Assembly: GCA_026414365.1 (NCBI GenBank)
Contig: JAOAJD010000001.1
Span: forward strand, 250,144 to 314,143
Direction: 5' to 3'
DNA: 64,000 nucleotides
Origin: Candidatus Iainarchaeum sp.
GTDB taxonomy: Archaea > Iainarchaeota > Iainarchaeia > Iainarchaeales > SKW153
Position 1 is the stretch's first letter, and each line of letters starts with the position of its first letter. The position numbers and the translations under genes are program-made. The notes under the pieces are model-generated. The model was not told where the DNA came from. It did no database searches and worked only from the letters and a program-made list of their open reading frames with translations. This document shows, one piece after another, positions 51,081 through 60,237 of the stretch.

Positions 51081-52910
51081 ATGAGCAATATTATAGAACA
51101 ACTAATAAAGAAATATCCAGAAAGTGAAAAAGAGATACGAAAGGCTTTTTCTATTTTGCAAAACTTAAGCAGTAAGGGATTGGATTTAGAGCATAACCTG
51201 TTAGTTTCTGAAATTTTGGCCAATATAGAATTAGACAAAAACGTGGTTATAGCGGGGCTTTTACATAACGTCTTAGACTATGGCTATTCTGAAGAAGAAC
51301 TTAAAAAGCAATTTAATGAAGAAATTGTAAAGATAATAATTCAAAGAAAAAAGTTTAAGATAAGCGCAAATATAAAAAGTAGCGATATAGAGAAAACAAA
51401 AAGACTTGTTGTTGCTCTAACAAAGGATATAAGACTCATATTATTAGAAATTTCTGATAGATTAGGAATACTAAAGAATTTTGATAAATACGATGAAGAT
51501 TTAAGAGAGAGAGTTATAAAAGAAATTAGCCAAATATATTTGCCAATATCTAATAAATTAGGCATATGGAGGATAACCTCTCAAATGCAAGACCTTTTAT
51601 TCAAACAAACTAACCCAGAAAAATATAAAGAAATACAGAATAAGATAATTGAGAGAGAAAAAGAACAGAAAGAATTTGTTGAAAGCATAAGAAAAAAACT
51701 TGAAAGTGAAATTAAAAAGAATAATATTCCAATAGAAATAAAATATAGAACAAAAACAGCTTATTCAACATATAATAAAATGACTAGAAAGAATAAAAAA
51801 TTTGAAGAACTTTATGATATTTGCGCACTTAGAGTAATAACTGACACCACAGAAAATTGTTATAAAATATTAGGTATCGTGAATACACTTGGAGAAACAA
51901 TCGCAAGCGAGTTTGATGACTATATAGCAAAGCCAAAAGATAACGGCTACCAAGCAATACATGTCGTCCTAAAAGGAAAAAATAAAGATGGTATAGAACT
52001 ACAAATAAAAACTAAAGAGATGGATAATGTAGCAGAATTTGGAATTGCTGCTCATTGGAGGTACAAAGCCATACCAGAAGCTAGTTATGATGAGAGATTC
52101 TCTTGGTTGAGAGAGATCATTGAATGGAAAAAGGAAAGTCCGGAAAATAAAGATTCTATGTTTGGAACAAACACGATATTTGTTTTTACACCAAAAAGAG
52201 ATGTTATAGAACTACCAGCTGGCTCTACCGTTTTAGACTTTGCTTACGCAATACATACTGAACTAGGTAACAAATGCTCAAAAGCAAGAGTAAATGGAAA
52301 AATTGTCCCTTTAGAATATGTTTTAGATAATGCTGACGTTGTAGAAATAATTACATCCCCAAATGAAAAACCAAAAAGCCATTGGCTAAATATTGTCAAA
52401 ACAGATAAAGCAAAACAAAAAATAAGATCTTTTTTACACATCAAAGAGAAAATTACAAAAGATGAGTCAAAAAAGAACATACTTAAAAATATCGACATAG
52501 AAGACAAGAAAATAAAACTCGCGAAATGTTGTAACCCATTGCCAGGAGATGATATAATTGCTTTTGCTACTACTAAAAGAAAAATATCGGTTCATATTAA
52601 AGATTGCCCAGAAGCAAAAAAAATGATAAAAGAAAAAAATATAGTTAATGTTAGGTGGGGAAAAGAAAGCAAAAATTATGTGTCAGAAATTAGCGTTATA
52701 GCTGAGGATAGAATAGGCTTACTTAAAGATATTTTGAATGTATTTTCTAATAGTAAAATAAATGTTGAATCCATTGATGCAAAAACAAAGAAAGGTAAAG
52801 CATATTGTTATTTTACAATATCTGTAAAAGGACTCAATCAACTTATTGATGCAATAAAAAAAATATATGAAGTTAGGGGTGTTCTTAACGTTAAAAGAGG
52901 TAGTTTATAG
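51081..52910 (+). CDS. RelA/SpoT homolog (ppGpp synthetase) with degenerate hydrolase domain
   Basis: 609-aa long RSH protein, expected to make (p)ppGpp. The order is pseudo-HD domain (residues about 30-170), synthetase (about 215-335: YDICALRVITDT, DDYIAKPKDNGYQAIH, and GIELQIKT with its Glu), TGS (IFVFTPKRDVIELPAGSTVLDFAY...), a Cys-containing zinc/CC segment (KLAKCCNPLPGD, KDCPEA), and a C-terminal ACT domain (AEDRIGLLKDILNVF). In the HD domain the metal motif is HN (H62-N63) instead of HD, the catalytic ED is D66-Y67, and DRLHN is DRLGI. So synthesis is predicted, hydrolysis not. Such proteins are rare in archaea. Confidence 0.93.
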   Translation: MSNIIEQLIKKYPESEKEIRKAFSILQNLSSKGLDLEHNLLVSEILANIELDKNVVIAGLLHNVLDYGYSEEELKKQFNEEIVKIIIQRKKFKISANIKSSDIEKTKRLVVALTKDIRLILLEISDRLGILKNFDKYDEDLRERVIKEISQIYLPISNKLGIWRITSQMQDLLFKQTNPEKYKEIQNKIIEREKEQKEFVESIRKKLESEIKKNNIPIEIKYRTKTAYSTYNKMTRKNKKFEELYDICALRVITDTTENCYKILGIVNTLGETIASEFDDYIAKPKDNGYQAIHVVLKGKNKDGIELQIKTKEMDNVAEFGIAAHWRYKAIPEASYDERFSWLREIIEWKKESPENKDSMFGTNTIFVFTPKRDVIELPAGSTVLDFAYAIHTELGNKCSKARVNGKIVPLEYVLDNADVVEIITSPNEKPKSHWLNIVKTDKAKQKIRSFLHIKEKITKDESKKNILKNIDIEDKKIKLAKCCNPLPGDDIIAFATTKRKISVHIKDCPEAKKMIKEKNIVNVRWGKESKNYVSEISVIAEDRIGLLKDILNVFSNSKINVESIDAKTKKGKAYCYFTISVKGLNQLIDAIKKIYEVRGVLNVKRGSL

Positions 52911-53564
52911 AATTGTAGAAACAAAAAGCATTGTAATTCCAATCATTGCAAAAACTACTGTTAATATTATTCCATCCACAGTTATGTCGGAAGAAATTAA
53001 ACTATAAAAGAAATAAAAATCTGCTACACAAAAGGCTATTCCAAAAAATAGTAACAAAAATGTTACGAATCTATTTCTTGTGGAAACTCCTTTAAGTTTC
53101 AACTCATCTAAGTCTACTTGAACTTGTTTTACAGCAACTCCTAACTCATTCAGTTTGTCTCTGACTCTGTCGCTAAGTTCACTCAATTTTTTAACATTAT
53201 CATTAATTTGATCCTGAAAATGTTTGCTTTGACCCATAAGTTCTTCTTCGTATTGTTTTACATCTCTTATAACGGCCTTAGTTATATCTTCTTCCATCTT
53301 TTTTGAAATTTTTTTTGATTCCTCATTTAGATAAGAAAGCATAGCAGGTTTTTGTTTTTCTAACTCAGCATTAACTATTTTTACTATTTCGCCTCTTAAC
53401 AACGCAAAAGTATCTGCCTGACCCAGTAGTACTAATCTTTTTGCTTTATCTGGTTCAACCCCAAGATCCTTAAGTTGTTGCACTATTTTTTCTTCTGGCT
53501 CTCCTTCGGCAACCATTTTTCTTATTATCTCTATTATGCTCTCGTCAGTTACTTTTTTATTCAT
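52905..53564 (-). CDS. Coiled-coil protein with two C-terminal membrane helices
   Basis: 219 aa: a small N-terminal helical bundle (ESIIEIIRKMVAEGEPEEKIVQQLKDLGV) resembling the helical domains of archaeal membrane-remodelling or filament proteins, then a coiled coil of about 90 residues, and two adjacent membrane helices at the end. No family assigned. Coupled by 1 nt to the upstream gene; the end overlaps the RelA/SpoT stop by 6 nt. Confidence 0.62.
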   Translation of the reverse strand: MNKKVTDESIIEIIRKMVAEGEPEEKIVQQLKDLGVEPDKAKRLVLLGQADTFALLRGEIVKIVNAELEKQKPAMLSYLNEESKKISKKMEEDITKAVIRDVKQYEEELMGQSKHFQDQINDNVKKLSELSDRVRDKLNELGVAVKQVQVDLDELKLKGVSTRNRFVTFLLLFFGIAFCVADFYFFYSLISSDITVDGIILTVVFAMIGITMLFVSTIL

Positions 53565-54226
53565 TATTTTTCCACCTCTATATCAAAGCTATTTGTTTCA
53601 ATAATACCATAAACATTCGTATTAAAATATATTGTAGTTTTTCCTTCGGCGACAGGAGTTAGAATGTATTTTATTTTCTCACAAGAATTTGAATCTATAT
53701 TCAAAGATTTCTTTATATTTCCCTCTTTGAAAAATGACATAGAATGTTGTTCCTCAACAATCACTTCTTTCATATTATTAGAAAAATTACAAATCTCAAA
53801 AGTTAACTCAAAAGGTGTATCTAAGAAAACTTTTAGTGGAGAGATAACTTTGTAATCCAAACCTGTCTTTTGGCCACCAACAACTATATGTTTAACCACA
53901 GACTGATAAAAAGGGGCTTCCGCAACTAATAGAATCTCTTTTAACTGCGGAAAGTTGTAGTCTATTAAGAAATATTCTCCCGGTTTAAGAGTTTTTATGT
54001 CGGCAATCTTAACTTTGTTTTTATCCAATATATAACTAATAGTTATGTTTTTTATTGTCTTTTTAGATTCATTAAATAAATAAATATCTTTTGAAAAAGT
54101 GCTTTCGTTAAACTTCTCTTTAAAAGATAAACCTGTATTAAAAACAGATAGGTATATTAAAATTGCAATGAAAATAAAATATATTGCCGAAAAATAAAAT
54201 ATTAATTTTGCTCTTTTTTCGACCAT
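53564..54226 (-). CDS. Membrane-anchored exported beta-rich protein
   Basis: 220 aa, one N-terminal membrane helix (AKLIFYFSAIYFIFIAILIYLSVF), then two beta-rich parts resembling Ig/COG1361-like segments. It precedes the coiled-coil protein in one operon; the pair could form a surface-membrane assembly. Not recognised further. Confidence 0.6.
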   Translation of the reverse strand: MVEKRAKLIFYFSAIYFIFIAILIYLSVFNTGLSFKEKFNESTFSKDIYLFNESKKTIKNITISYILDKNKVKIADIKTLKPGEYFLIDYNFPQLKEILLVAEAPFYQSVVKHIVVGGQKTGLDYKVISPLKVFLDTPFELTFEICNFSNNMKEVIVEEQHSMSFFKEGNIKKSLNIDSNSCEKIKYILTPVAEGKTTIYFNTNVYGIIETNSFDIEVEK

Positions 54227-54287
54227 AGTATTAATGATATAAACTTTTTCTGTTTTATAAATTGTACTCTTTATATATTCAAAAAAA

Positions 54288-55040
54288 TCAAAAAATCTTT
54301 ATTTTTCCTTTTTGCCAATCAGAGAGAACCAACCTAGAAGCTCTTGCAATATCTAAGTTATTTCCTTTAGTAAAAAATTTTTTTTCCGAAGCTAAATTCT
54401 CCAAAAAACTATCAACACTCTCAAATTTTATTTTATAGAACTCTTCTAGAGCATTTTTATTAACTTTAGATATAAAAGAAAGAAGATAAGTGGCACAACC
54501 TTCTATATCTCTAACATGGTCAACGCTCTTCGCATTTATTAGAGCTAGTTGCTCTTCAGGAACATTAGTATACTCTAGGATCCCAGGTGAGTCGATAAGC
54601 AATATATTTTTTGATATCTTAATATACTGTTGACCTCTTGTAAACCCTGATTCTGGCGAAGTTGGTGCTGAGTGCCTCCCTTTAAGTACATTTATTATGC
54701 TGCTCTTACCTGTGTTTGGATAACCGAAGATTGCTATTTTGACTTTTTTGCCTTTTGATAGTTTCCCTATTATACGTCTAAGTTTGATAAAACCACTTCT
54801 TAGTTTGGCTGACAAAAATACAATTTTTTTATTGTTCATCTGTTTTAATATTTGTCTTTTATATTCAACGGATATTAAATCTTCTTTATTAGCCAAAATT
54901 AAAAGTTGTTTACCTTTACTCAAAGCATATTTTTCTATGTAATTGTTAGAAGTTTCTAAAGGAAATCTTGCATCTACAACTTCAAATACAATGTCTGCTT
55001 CATCAATAATCTTTAGAACTTGTTGCTTGTAATTATACAA
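54288..55040 (-). CDS. Circularly permuted GTPase (YlqF/RbgA/Nog2-like)
   Basis: 250 aa with G motifs in permuted order: NKEDL (G4) early, then GYPNTGKSSIIN (G1), a switch I region (GFTRGQQYI) and DSPG (G3). These proteins act in large-subunit ribosome assembly. TTG at 55040 has GGTGGG 6 nt upstream; a GTG at 55049 overlaps that site. It overlaps the next small gene by 8 nt. Confidence 0.88.
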   Translation of the reverse strand: MYNYKQQVLKIIDEADIVFEVVDARFPLETSNNYIEKYALSKGKQLLILANKEDLISVEYKRQILKQMNNKKIVFLSAKLRSGFIKLRRIIGKLSKGKKVKIAIFGYPNTGKSSIINVLKGRHSAPTSPESGFTRGQQYIKISKNILLIDSPGILEYTNVPEEQLALINAKSVDHVRDIEGCATYLLSFISKVNKNALEEFYKIKFESVDSFLENLASEKKFFTKGNNLDIARASRLVLSDWQKGKIKIF

Positions 55041-55245
55041 TATTCCCACCTTTCAATATCTTACCCACTAATGAGAATAAATAAAATCCTAACATAACAA
55101 AAAAACTAATTATTGTAATCTGACCAACAAAGTCATTGCCTCTCCTAACTAAATATAAGAAAATAAAAAAGGAGGCAAATAACACCAAAATCCCAACTAG
55201 ACTTACTAAAGATAGGCCTAAATAAAAAGACATTTTTTTATCCAT
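55033..55245 (-). CDS. Small two-helix membrane protein
   Basis: 70 aa with two hydrophobic helices (YLGLSLVSLVGILVLFASFFIFLYLV, and QITIISFFVMLGFYLFSLVG). No family recognised. It overlaps both hjc upstream and the GTPase downstream by a few nt. ATG at 55245 was preferred; 55254 is possible. Confidence 0.55.
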   Translation of the reverse strand: MDKKMSFYLGLSLVSLVGILVLFASFFIFLYLVRRGNDFVGQITIISFFVMLGFYLFSLVGKILKGGNIV

Positions 55246-55648
55246 TAGAATCATCCTCGATTAATTTAAAAATATCTTCGGGGAGGGCACCTTTATCTAT
55301 TGCTTCTTTTTCAGAAATCATATAAAACTTGTCAGTAACGCGAAAGCTATTTAAATCAATCAAACGCCAACCTTTATGAGATATTTTCCAAGCAATTATT
55401 AAATGTGCGCTTGCATTTTTACACCAATCTATTAACTCTGACATTTGATCTACAGATATGCTCAAATAGTCTCCCGCCCAAGCTTTCGCTTCTATAGCGA
55501 AAATAACATTCTTCTTTATTACAACTAAATCTGGACTAGGCAAAGCTGTCTTTCCAGAACCTGCAGCTCGCATAACTGCAAATCCCATATTATGAAATAT
55601 TTTCAATAGTTCTCTTTCAGCATTCGCACCTTTGGCATACCTGGCCAT
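55238..55648 (-). CDS. hjc: Holliday junction resolvase Hjc
   Basis: Cleaves four-way DNA junctions after recombination. 136 aa with YAKGANAERELLKIF (N-terminal catalytic Glu), RAAGSGKTALPSPDLVV, and IEAKAW (ExK of the nuclease core). ATG at 55648 was chosen over TTG 55651. First gene of a tightly overlapping operon with a small membrane protein and the GTPase. Confidence 0.93.
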   Translation of the reverse strand: MARYAKGANAERELLKIFHNMGFAVMRAAGSGKTALPSPDLVVIKKNVIFAIEAKAWAGDYLSISVDQMSELIDWCKNASAHLIIAWKISHKGWRLIDLNSFRVTDKFYMISEKEAIDKGALPEDIFKLIEDDSNG

Positions 55649-55681
55649 CAAAGATCAACATTAATATTATATAAATTTCTT

Positions 55682-55701
55682 TTTTATAAGTTGTTATAAA
55701 A
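55682..55701. repeat. 8-bp inverted repeat in the hjc-dnaG intergenic region
   Basis: TTTTATAA-GTTG-TTATAAAA lies 33 nt before hjc on its 5' side. It may act as a TATA region or operator for hjc. The 275-nt gap to dnaG (55652-55926) otherwise holds only AT-rich sequence, including another 8-bp repeat (GAATTTTT...AAAAATTC) near 55785-55815. Confidence 0.4.
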
Positions 55702-55926
55702 GAGGATTAGAGGTTTGATGGTTTAATCCATTAAAATTAGTATTTTAATTATAAGTTAAGAAATAATAATTATTTAAAGATTTTAGAATTTTTTATTTTT
55801 ATAAAAATTCAAAAATTAAAATAATTTATTTAGAACATCTTAAAGAGAAAGTCAAATGACAAACAATAATTACAAAAGATTTTGACAAAATCTAAAAATC
55901 TCTAATTCTCTTAAGAAGGTGGTAAA

Positions 55927-57210
55927 ATGGCTAAAACATACTTAACATCAGTGAAATATCTAATAAAAATAAAATTTGATATTGATGGAGTTGTAGAAAA
56001 AGAAGATATAATAGGCGCTGTATTTGGCCAAAGTGAAGGGCTTTTAGGCGAAGATATGGACTTAAAAGAACTTCAACAATCTGGAAAAATTGGTAGAATA
56101 GAAGCTAATTACAAATCAGAATTTGGAAAAACATATGGAGAACTAATAATACCTAGTTCTATGAACCTCCCAGAAACATCTCTCTTGGCTGCTGCAGTAG
56201 AATCTGTAGAAAAGGTCGGGCCTTGTGACTCAAAATTCGAAGTTTTGGAAATCATAGATATAAGAGAAGAAAAGAGACAACAAATAAAAGAAAGAGCTAA
56301 ATCGTTATTAGAGAAATTTAAAAAAGATCAGAGCGTTAATGTTAATGAAATCGCGGATGAGATAAAAGAATCTGCTAGAGAATTATTACTTTCTAGTTAT
56401 GGTAAAGATAATTTAACTTGCGGTCCCGATATTGAGAAAAGTGAAGAAATAATTGTTGTTGAAGGAAGAGCTGATGTAATAAACTTATTAAGGAACAATA
56501 TTAAAAATGTGATAGAAATGGGTGGATCAAAAATAAGTCAAGATGTGATAGAACTCACAAAACAAAAAGAAACAACTCTATTCGTAGATGGAGATAGAGG
56601 TGGTGAGCTAAACGCAAAAAAATTTATGCAATTAGCAAGTGTAGATTATCTTGCAAAAGCTCCGGAAGGTAAAGAAGTTGAAGAGTTAACTAGGAAAGAA
56701 ATATTGCAATCTCTAAAAAAGAAAGTGTTTGTTGGTGATTTGAACCAAAATAAAAAACCAACCTTTGATAAACATAATGAGCATAAAAAGATAATTAAAA
56801 CATTTTCTAGACATAGAAACCCCAGATTTAAAGATAATTTACCGCAAGGTAGAAGATTAATTCATAGAAGAGCAGAGGAATATTGTACTGCTAAAGAAAG
56901 TAATATAAAAAGTGAGGAAGAATTTGACAAAAATGAAATTGAAACATTTAGAAAGATAATGGCTTCAGTAAAAGGAAAAATGAAAGCAAAGATTTTGAAT
57001 AGGAATTTAGAAGAAATATTGTCTACGGATGTTAGAAACATTATCGATTCTTTAAACAAAACTAATGAAGCATATGCTATTGTGTTTGATGGTATAATAA
57101 CAAAAAGACTTTTGGACTTAGCAAAACAAAAAAATATTGCATATATAGTAGGAATTAAGAAAGCAAATTTCGATAAACCAGAAGGGATAAAAATAATTGT
57201 TTTAGACTAA
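55927..57210 (+). CDS. dnaG: Archaeal DnaG (TOPRIM primase-like, exosome-associated)
   Basis: 427 aa. N-terminal part includes VFGQSEGLLGEDMDLKELQ and the KIGRIEA stretch, then the TOPRIM core with VVEGRADVINLLRN (Glu) and FVDGDRGGELNAKK (DxD). A long helical C-terminus follows. Archaeal DnaG binds the RNA exosome and can make short primers. AAGGTGG lies just before the ATG. Normal length. Confidence 0.94.
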   Translation: MAKTYLTSVKYLIKIKFDIDGVVEKEDIIGAVFGQSEGLLGEDMDLKELQQSGKIGRIEANYKSEFGKTYGELIIPSSMNLPETSLLAAAVESVEKVGPCDSKFEVLEIIDIREEKRQQIKERAKSLLEKFKKDQSVNVNEIADEIKESARELLLSSYGKDNLTCGPDIEKSEEIIVVEGRADVINLLRNNIKNVIEMGGSKISQDVIELTKQKETTLFVDGDRGGELNAKKFMQLASVDYLAKAPEGKEVEELTRKEILQSLKKKVFVGDLNQNKKPTFDKHNEHKKIIKTFSRHRNPRFKDNLPQGRRLIHRRAEEYCTAKESNIKSEEEFDKNEIETFRKIMASVKGKMKAKILNRNLEEILSTDVRNIIDSLNKTNEAYAIVFDGIITKRLLDLAKQKNIAYIVGIKKANFDKPEGIKIIVLD

Positions 57211-57222
57211 AAGAGAAAGGGG

Positions 57223-57684
57223 TTATTTACCCTTCCTCTTCATTTCTTTTTTTGTTTTTTGAGTACTTTCAGGTAATTCTTTAACTGTTTCTTCTATTGG
57301 TAGTATGATGTCTCCTGTTCTATATAATACCAAACCAACCAATAAAACTGCCAACCAAAACAAAAGTGCAGCTATTGGAGCAAGTAGCGCACTCCAAAAT
57401 TGTCTAACTGTGGGTTTGGCTTGGTAAGGTGGTAAAGACAATCCTGTGTTGTCTTTTAGATATTGTTTACATTTGTCTGCCTCTGAGGATTGTAAATCTA
57501 TAGGTAAAGCAGAATCAATATTATTTATACACTTTTCATAATTTTTTAATACATCCCAACTATTAAAAGTATCTGCACTTGCTTTTATAAACATCAACAA
57601 AGAAGCAAATAAAATAAAAGCACCTATTAGTCTTGGCATATGAATTTCTCTGCTACCCAACCTAAAATACACTACCCTTTTCAT
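57223..57684 (-). CDS. Membrane protein of unknown function
   Basis: 153 aa with two membrane helices, one early (LIGAFILFASLLMFI) and one later (LLAPIAALLFWLAVLLVGLVLY), flanking an outside loop of about 70 residues with two Cys; a charged tail ends the protein. ATG at 57684 has GGTGAG upstream. No family assigned. Confidence 0.58.
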   Translation of the reverse strand: MKRVVYFRLGSREIHMPRLIGAFILFASLLMFIKASADTFNSWDVLKNYEKCINNIDSALPIDLQSSEADKCKQYLKDNTGLSLPPYQAKPTVRQFWSALLAPIAALLFWLAVLLVGLVLYRTGDIILPIEETVKELPESTQKTKKEMKRKGK

Positions 57685-57771
57685 TAATCTCACCTAATTT
57701 TATAATAAGCAAACAGTATTTATATTTTTACTTAGAATAGTTTTTTTATAATTAGACAACTTCTTAGATGC

Positions 57772-57843
57772 GAGCCGGTGGTCTAGAGGCTATGACGATA
57801 CCCTTACACGGTATAGGTCGGCGGTTCGAATCCGCCCCGGCTC
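57772..57843 (+). tRNA. tRNA-Val(TAC), no intron
   Basis: Acceptor GAGCCGG/CCGGCTC, anticodon stem ATACC/GGTAT around CTTACAC (anticodon TAC), T-arm GGCGG-TTCGAAT-CCGCC. Discriminator A at 57844, no CCA encoded. Confidence 0.95.
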
Positions 57844-57857
57844 ATAGTCTTTAACAC

Positions 57858-58754
57858 TTACTTTTTATTAAGATAATTAAATGCGGAAATCGTTGCGACT
57901 GCTCCTTGACCTGCAGCAACGATTATTTGCTTTGCTTCTATATTTGTTACGTCCCCTGCAGCAAAGATGCCTTCCTGAGATGTTTTACAATAAGTGTCTA
58001 CAATTATCTCTCCAATTTCATTCTTTTTTAAAAAAGGAACAAATGAAGAATTTGGAATCCAACCTATCTCAGAGAAAACGCCGTTAACCTCTAAAAAATA
58101 TTCTTTACCATCTCTATCAATTTTAATACTATTGACAAAATCTTCTCCGATAACCTCTTTAACTTTCGTTTTGTACATTATTTCGACGTTGCTTAGTTTA
58201 ATCACTTTATCAAAAAGATATTTATCTGCTTTTGGTTTTTCTCCTCTGACTATCAAATATATTTTGGAAGCATATTTACTAAGTTGCAAAGTTGCATCCA
58301 TGGCAGAATTGCCCGCCCCAACTATAGCTACTTTACTATCAAAAAATAAAGGTGCATCGCAAGTTGCACAATAAGAAACACCTTTACCTCTAAACTTATC
58401 AGCATTCTTTGCATCTAACTCTTTTGGCTTTTTGCCTGTAGCAATTATAATTGCTTTACAATTGTAAGAATTATTTTTTGTTATAACTGAAAAAAAATCT
58501 TTTTCTTGTTCTATATTTGTAACTTCCTCAAACAAAATATTCGATCCATAAGAATAAAGGTGATCTCTGAATAATGCGGATAGATTTATGCCTGCGATAT
58601 TTCTTATAGCTGGGTAATTATCAACCTCTCCAGCCAAAGACATTTGGCCCCCATAATCTTTAGAAATTATTAGGAAATCCATCTTTTTTCTTGCAGCATA
58701 TATTGCTGCAGTTATTCCTGCTGGCCCTGCACCTATTATAATAAGATCCTTCAT
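57858..58754 (-). CDS. trxB: Thioredoxin reductase
   Basis: FAD/NAD(P)H-dependent disulfide reductase. 298 aa with IIGAGPAGITAAIYAARKK (FAD), the redox motif CATCD and VAIVGAGNSAMDATLQLSKYA (NAD(P)H), ending in the FAD site GIFAAGDVTNIEAKQIIVAAGQGA. ATG 58754 was chosen over an upstream start. It is cotranscribed with the glutaredoxin-like gene 30 nt before it. Confidence 0.95.
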   Translation of the reverse strand: MKDLIIIGAGPAGITAAIYAARKKMDFLIISKDYGGQMSLAGEVDNYPAIRNIAGINLSALFRDHLYSYGSNILFEEVTNIEQEKDFFSVITKNNSYNCKAIIIATGKKPKELDAKNADKFRGKGVSYCATCDAPLFFDSKVAIVGAGNSAMDATLQLSKYASKIYLIVRGEKPKADKYLFDKVIKLSNVEIMYKTKVKEVIGEDFVNSIKIDRDGKEYFLEVNGVFSEIGWIPNSSFVPFLKKNEIGEIIVDTYCKTSQEGIFAAGDVTNIEAKQIIVAAGQGAVATISAFNYLNKK

Positions 58755-58784
58755 AAGATTAAATAGAATATAAATCAAAAAAGT

Positions 58785-59024
58785 TTATTTTCCTAATGCT
58801 TCCAATATTGCCTCTTTGTTAAAACCTACTATAATTTTTCCATTTATCTCTATTACAGGAACTCCTGTTTGTCCACTCTTTCTTATCATTTCTAGTGCTG
58901 CATTTCTATCTTTAGAAACATCCACATCCTCAAAAGCTATTTTTTTCTCTTTGAGAAATTCTTTTGCTAATATACAATATGGACAAGTAGGTGTAGAATA
59001 TACTTTAACTTTCTGCTCCGTCAT
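58785..59024 (-). CDS. Glutaredoxin-like protein (NrdH type)
   Basis: 79 aa thioredoxin-fold protein with CPYC near residue 15, then GVPVIEINGKIIVGF (cis-Pro loop). Such proteins feed electrons from TrxB to ribonucleotide reductase or other targets. It sits between trxB and the DsbA-like gene in one minus-strand set; NrdD is 3 kb away. Confidence 0.93.
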   Translation of the reverse strand: MTEQKVKVYSTPTCPYCILAKEFLKEKKIAFEDVDVSKDRNAALEMIRKSGQTGVPVIEINGKIIVGFNKEAILEALGK

Positions 59025-59060
59025 TACATCACCTTAATTTTTTGATTAATATTATTTATA

Positions 59061-60062
59061 TCAACCACAACTCCCTGCAACTGCAGGTGTGCTGTTATTT
59101 GTGAATTTATACTCACATTCGTTTGGCTTTTGAATAAATGCTTTACAAATTTCTGTTAGAATCGCTTGTGGAGTTCTTTGTGGATTAACGGCAACACCAT
59201 TTATTATTAAAGTCGGAGAGCCTTGAACATTATATTTTTCATTGTCTGTCTTATAAATTAAGAAAATAGGGAATCTTCCTGATAAATAACTACTCTTATC
59301 GTTTAAATTCTTAGATATATTATAATCATTGTCTGTTTTTTCTATACATTTTTCTAAGGTTTGTTTGTCTATTTCTGAACTTTCTAAGCACTTATCGCTG
59401 TTTTGTGAATCAACAAAACATGCAAGATATTCTAAAAACTTATCTTTTTGTTCCTTTTGTATGCAATACTGTCTAACCTGCTCTCTAACCTCAACTTCCC
59501 CATGCATCGCATAGTCAACAAACTTTAATTCAAAATCAATCTTGTCTTTAAGAATGTTTAAAACAGGCAAGATTGCTTTTTCCATTTGAATTCCATAAGG
59601 ACAGTGACTCATAACAAATAATTCTATTTTTGGCTTATTTGTTTTAGGAATTTCTTTTGTTTGTGCCTCAGCATTTTGATTTGGAGGCTGCGACTTTGGT
59701 AAAGGTTTGTCCATATCTAAAATATTGCCGAATATCATATACTTTCCTTCACTCGTTGCATACAAAACTTGTGCGCCAAGAAGAGAGTTATTCGTATCAT
59801 AAATTCCAACCACAAGAGCATACAAAGTATCAGAAATTTTATTAGAATCTATAATCTTAACTATGTATTGGCTTGGTAAGATGTTATTTTTGATGTAATT
59901 CAGAGTTTTTTGTTTAATATACTTTTCAGTTGGTTTTTGAGCAGACAATAAAAAATACCCCCCTAAAAAACCTATAACGAGAGCAAGACAAATTAATATT
60001 ATCAAGTAAGCATTTGATTCAAGTTTTGAAAAACCATTGGAATTTTTTACTTTTTCTTTCAT
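59061..60062 (-). CDS. Membrane-anchored DsbA-like thioredoxin-fold protein
   Basis: 333 aa: one N-terminal membrane helix, a beta segment, a Pro/Gln/Asn/Thr-rich linker, then a thioredoxin-fold domain starting IELFVMSHCPYGIQMEKAILP, with a large helical insertion and NVQGSPTLIINGVAV (cis-Pro). CPYG has only the first Cys of the usual CxxC, but several other Cys residues are present (QYC, ACF, KCL, KCI, ICK, ECE, SCG). Likely an extracytoplasmic oxidoreductase or disulfide carrier. Confidence 0.82.
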   Translation of the reverse strand: MKEKVKNSNGFSKLESNAYLIILICLALVIGFLGGYFLLSAQKPTEKYIKQKTLNYIKNNILPSQYIVKIIDSNKISDTLYALVVGIYDTNNSLLGAQVLYATSEGKYMIFGNILDMDKPLPKSQPPNQNAEAQTKEIPKTNKPKIELFVMSHCPYGIQMEKAILPVLNILKDKIDFELKFVDYAMHGEVEVREQVRQYCIQKEQKDKFLEYLACFVDSQNSDKCLESSEIDKQTLEKCIEKTDNDYNISKNLNDKSSYLSGRFPIFLIYKTDNEKYNVQGSPTLIINGVAVNPQRTPQAILTEICKAFIQKPNECEYKFTNNSTPAVAGSCG

Positions 60063-60109
60063 CAACCCACCTTTAAAAAATCAAGAAAATATACTAGTTA
60101 AATCACAAA

Positions 60110-60225
60110 ACATTTAATAAACAAATGTAATTAAATATATTTCTTCTGACACAATTATTTTCTTGTTAAAAATACAACAGAATAAATGTAAAAACATTTA
60201 TAAATATTTGTTAACACATGTTAAC
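60110..60225. promoter_or_regulatory. Divergent operator region with ACATTT/AAATGT repeats
   Basis: Between the DsbA-like and regulator genes lie ACATTT...AAATGT (60110-60128), TAAATGT-AAAA-ACATTTA (60183-60200) and GTTAAC-ACAT-GTTAAC (60210-60225). A TATA-like TTTATAAATATT lies between the latter two. The repeats suit an autoregulating binding site. Confidence 0.5.
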
Positions 60226-60237
60226 TATGTGAGAGAT

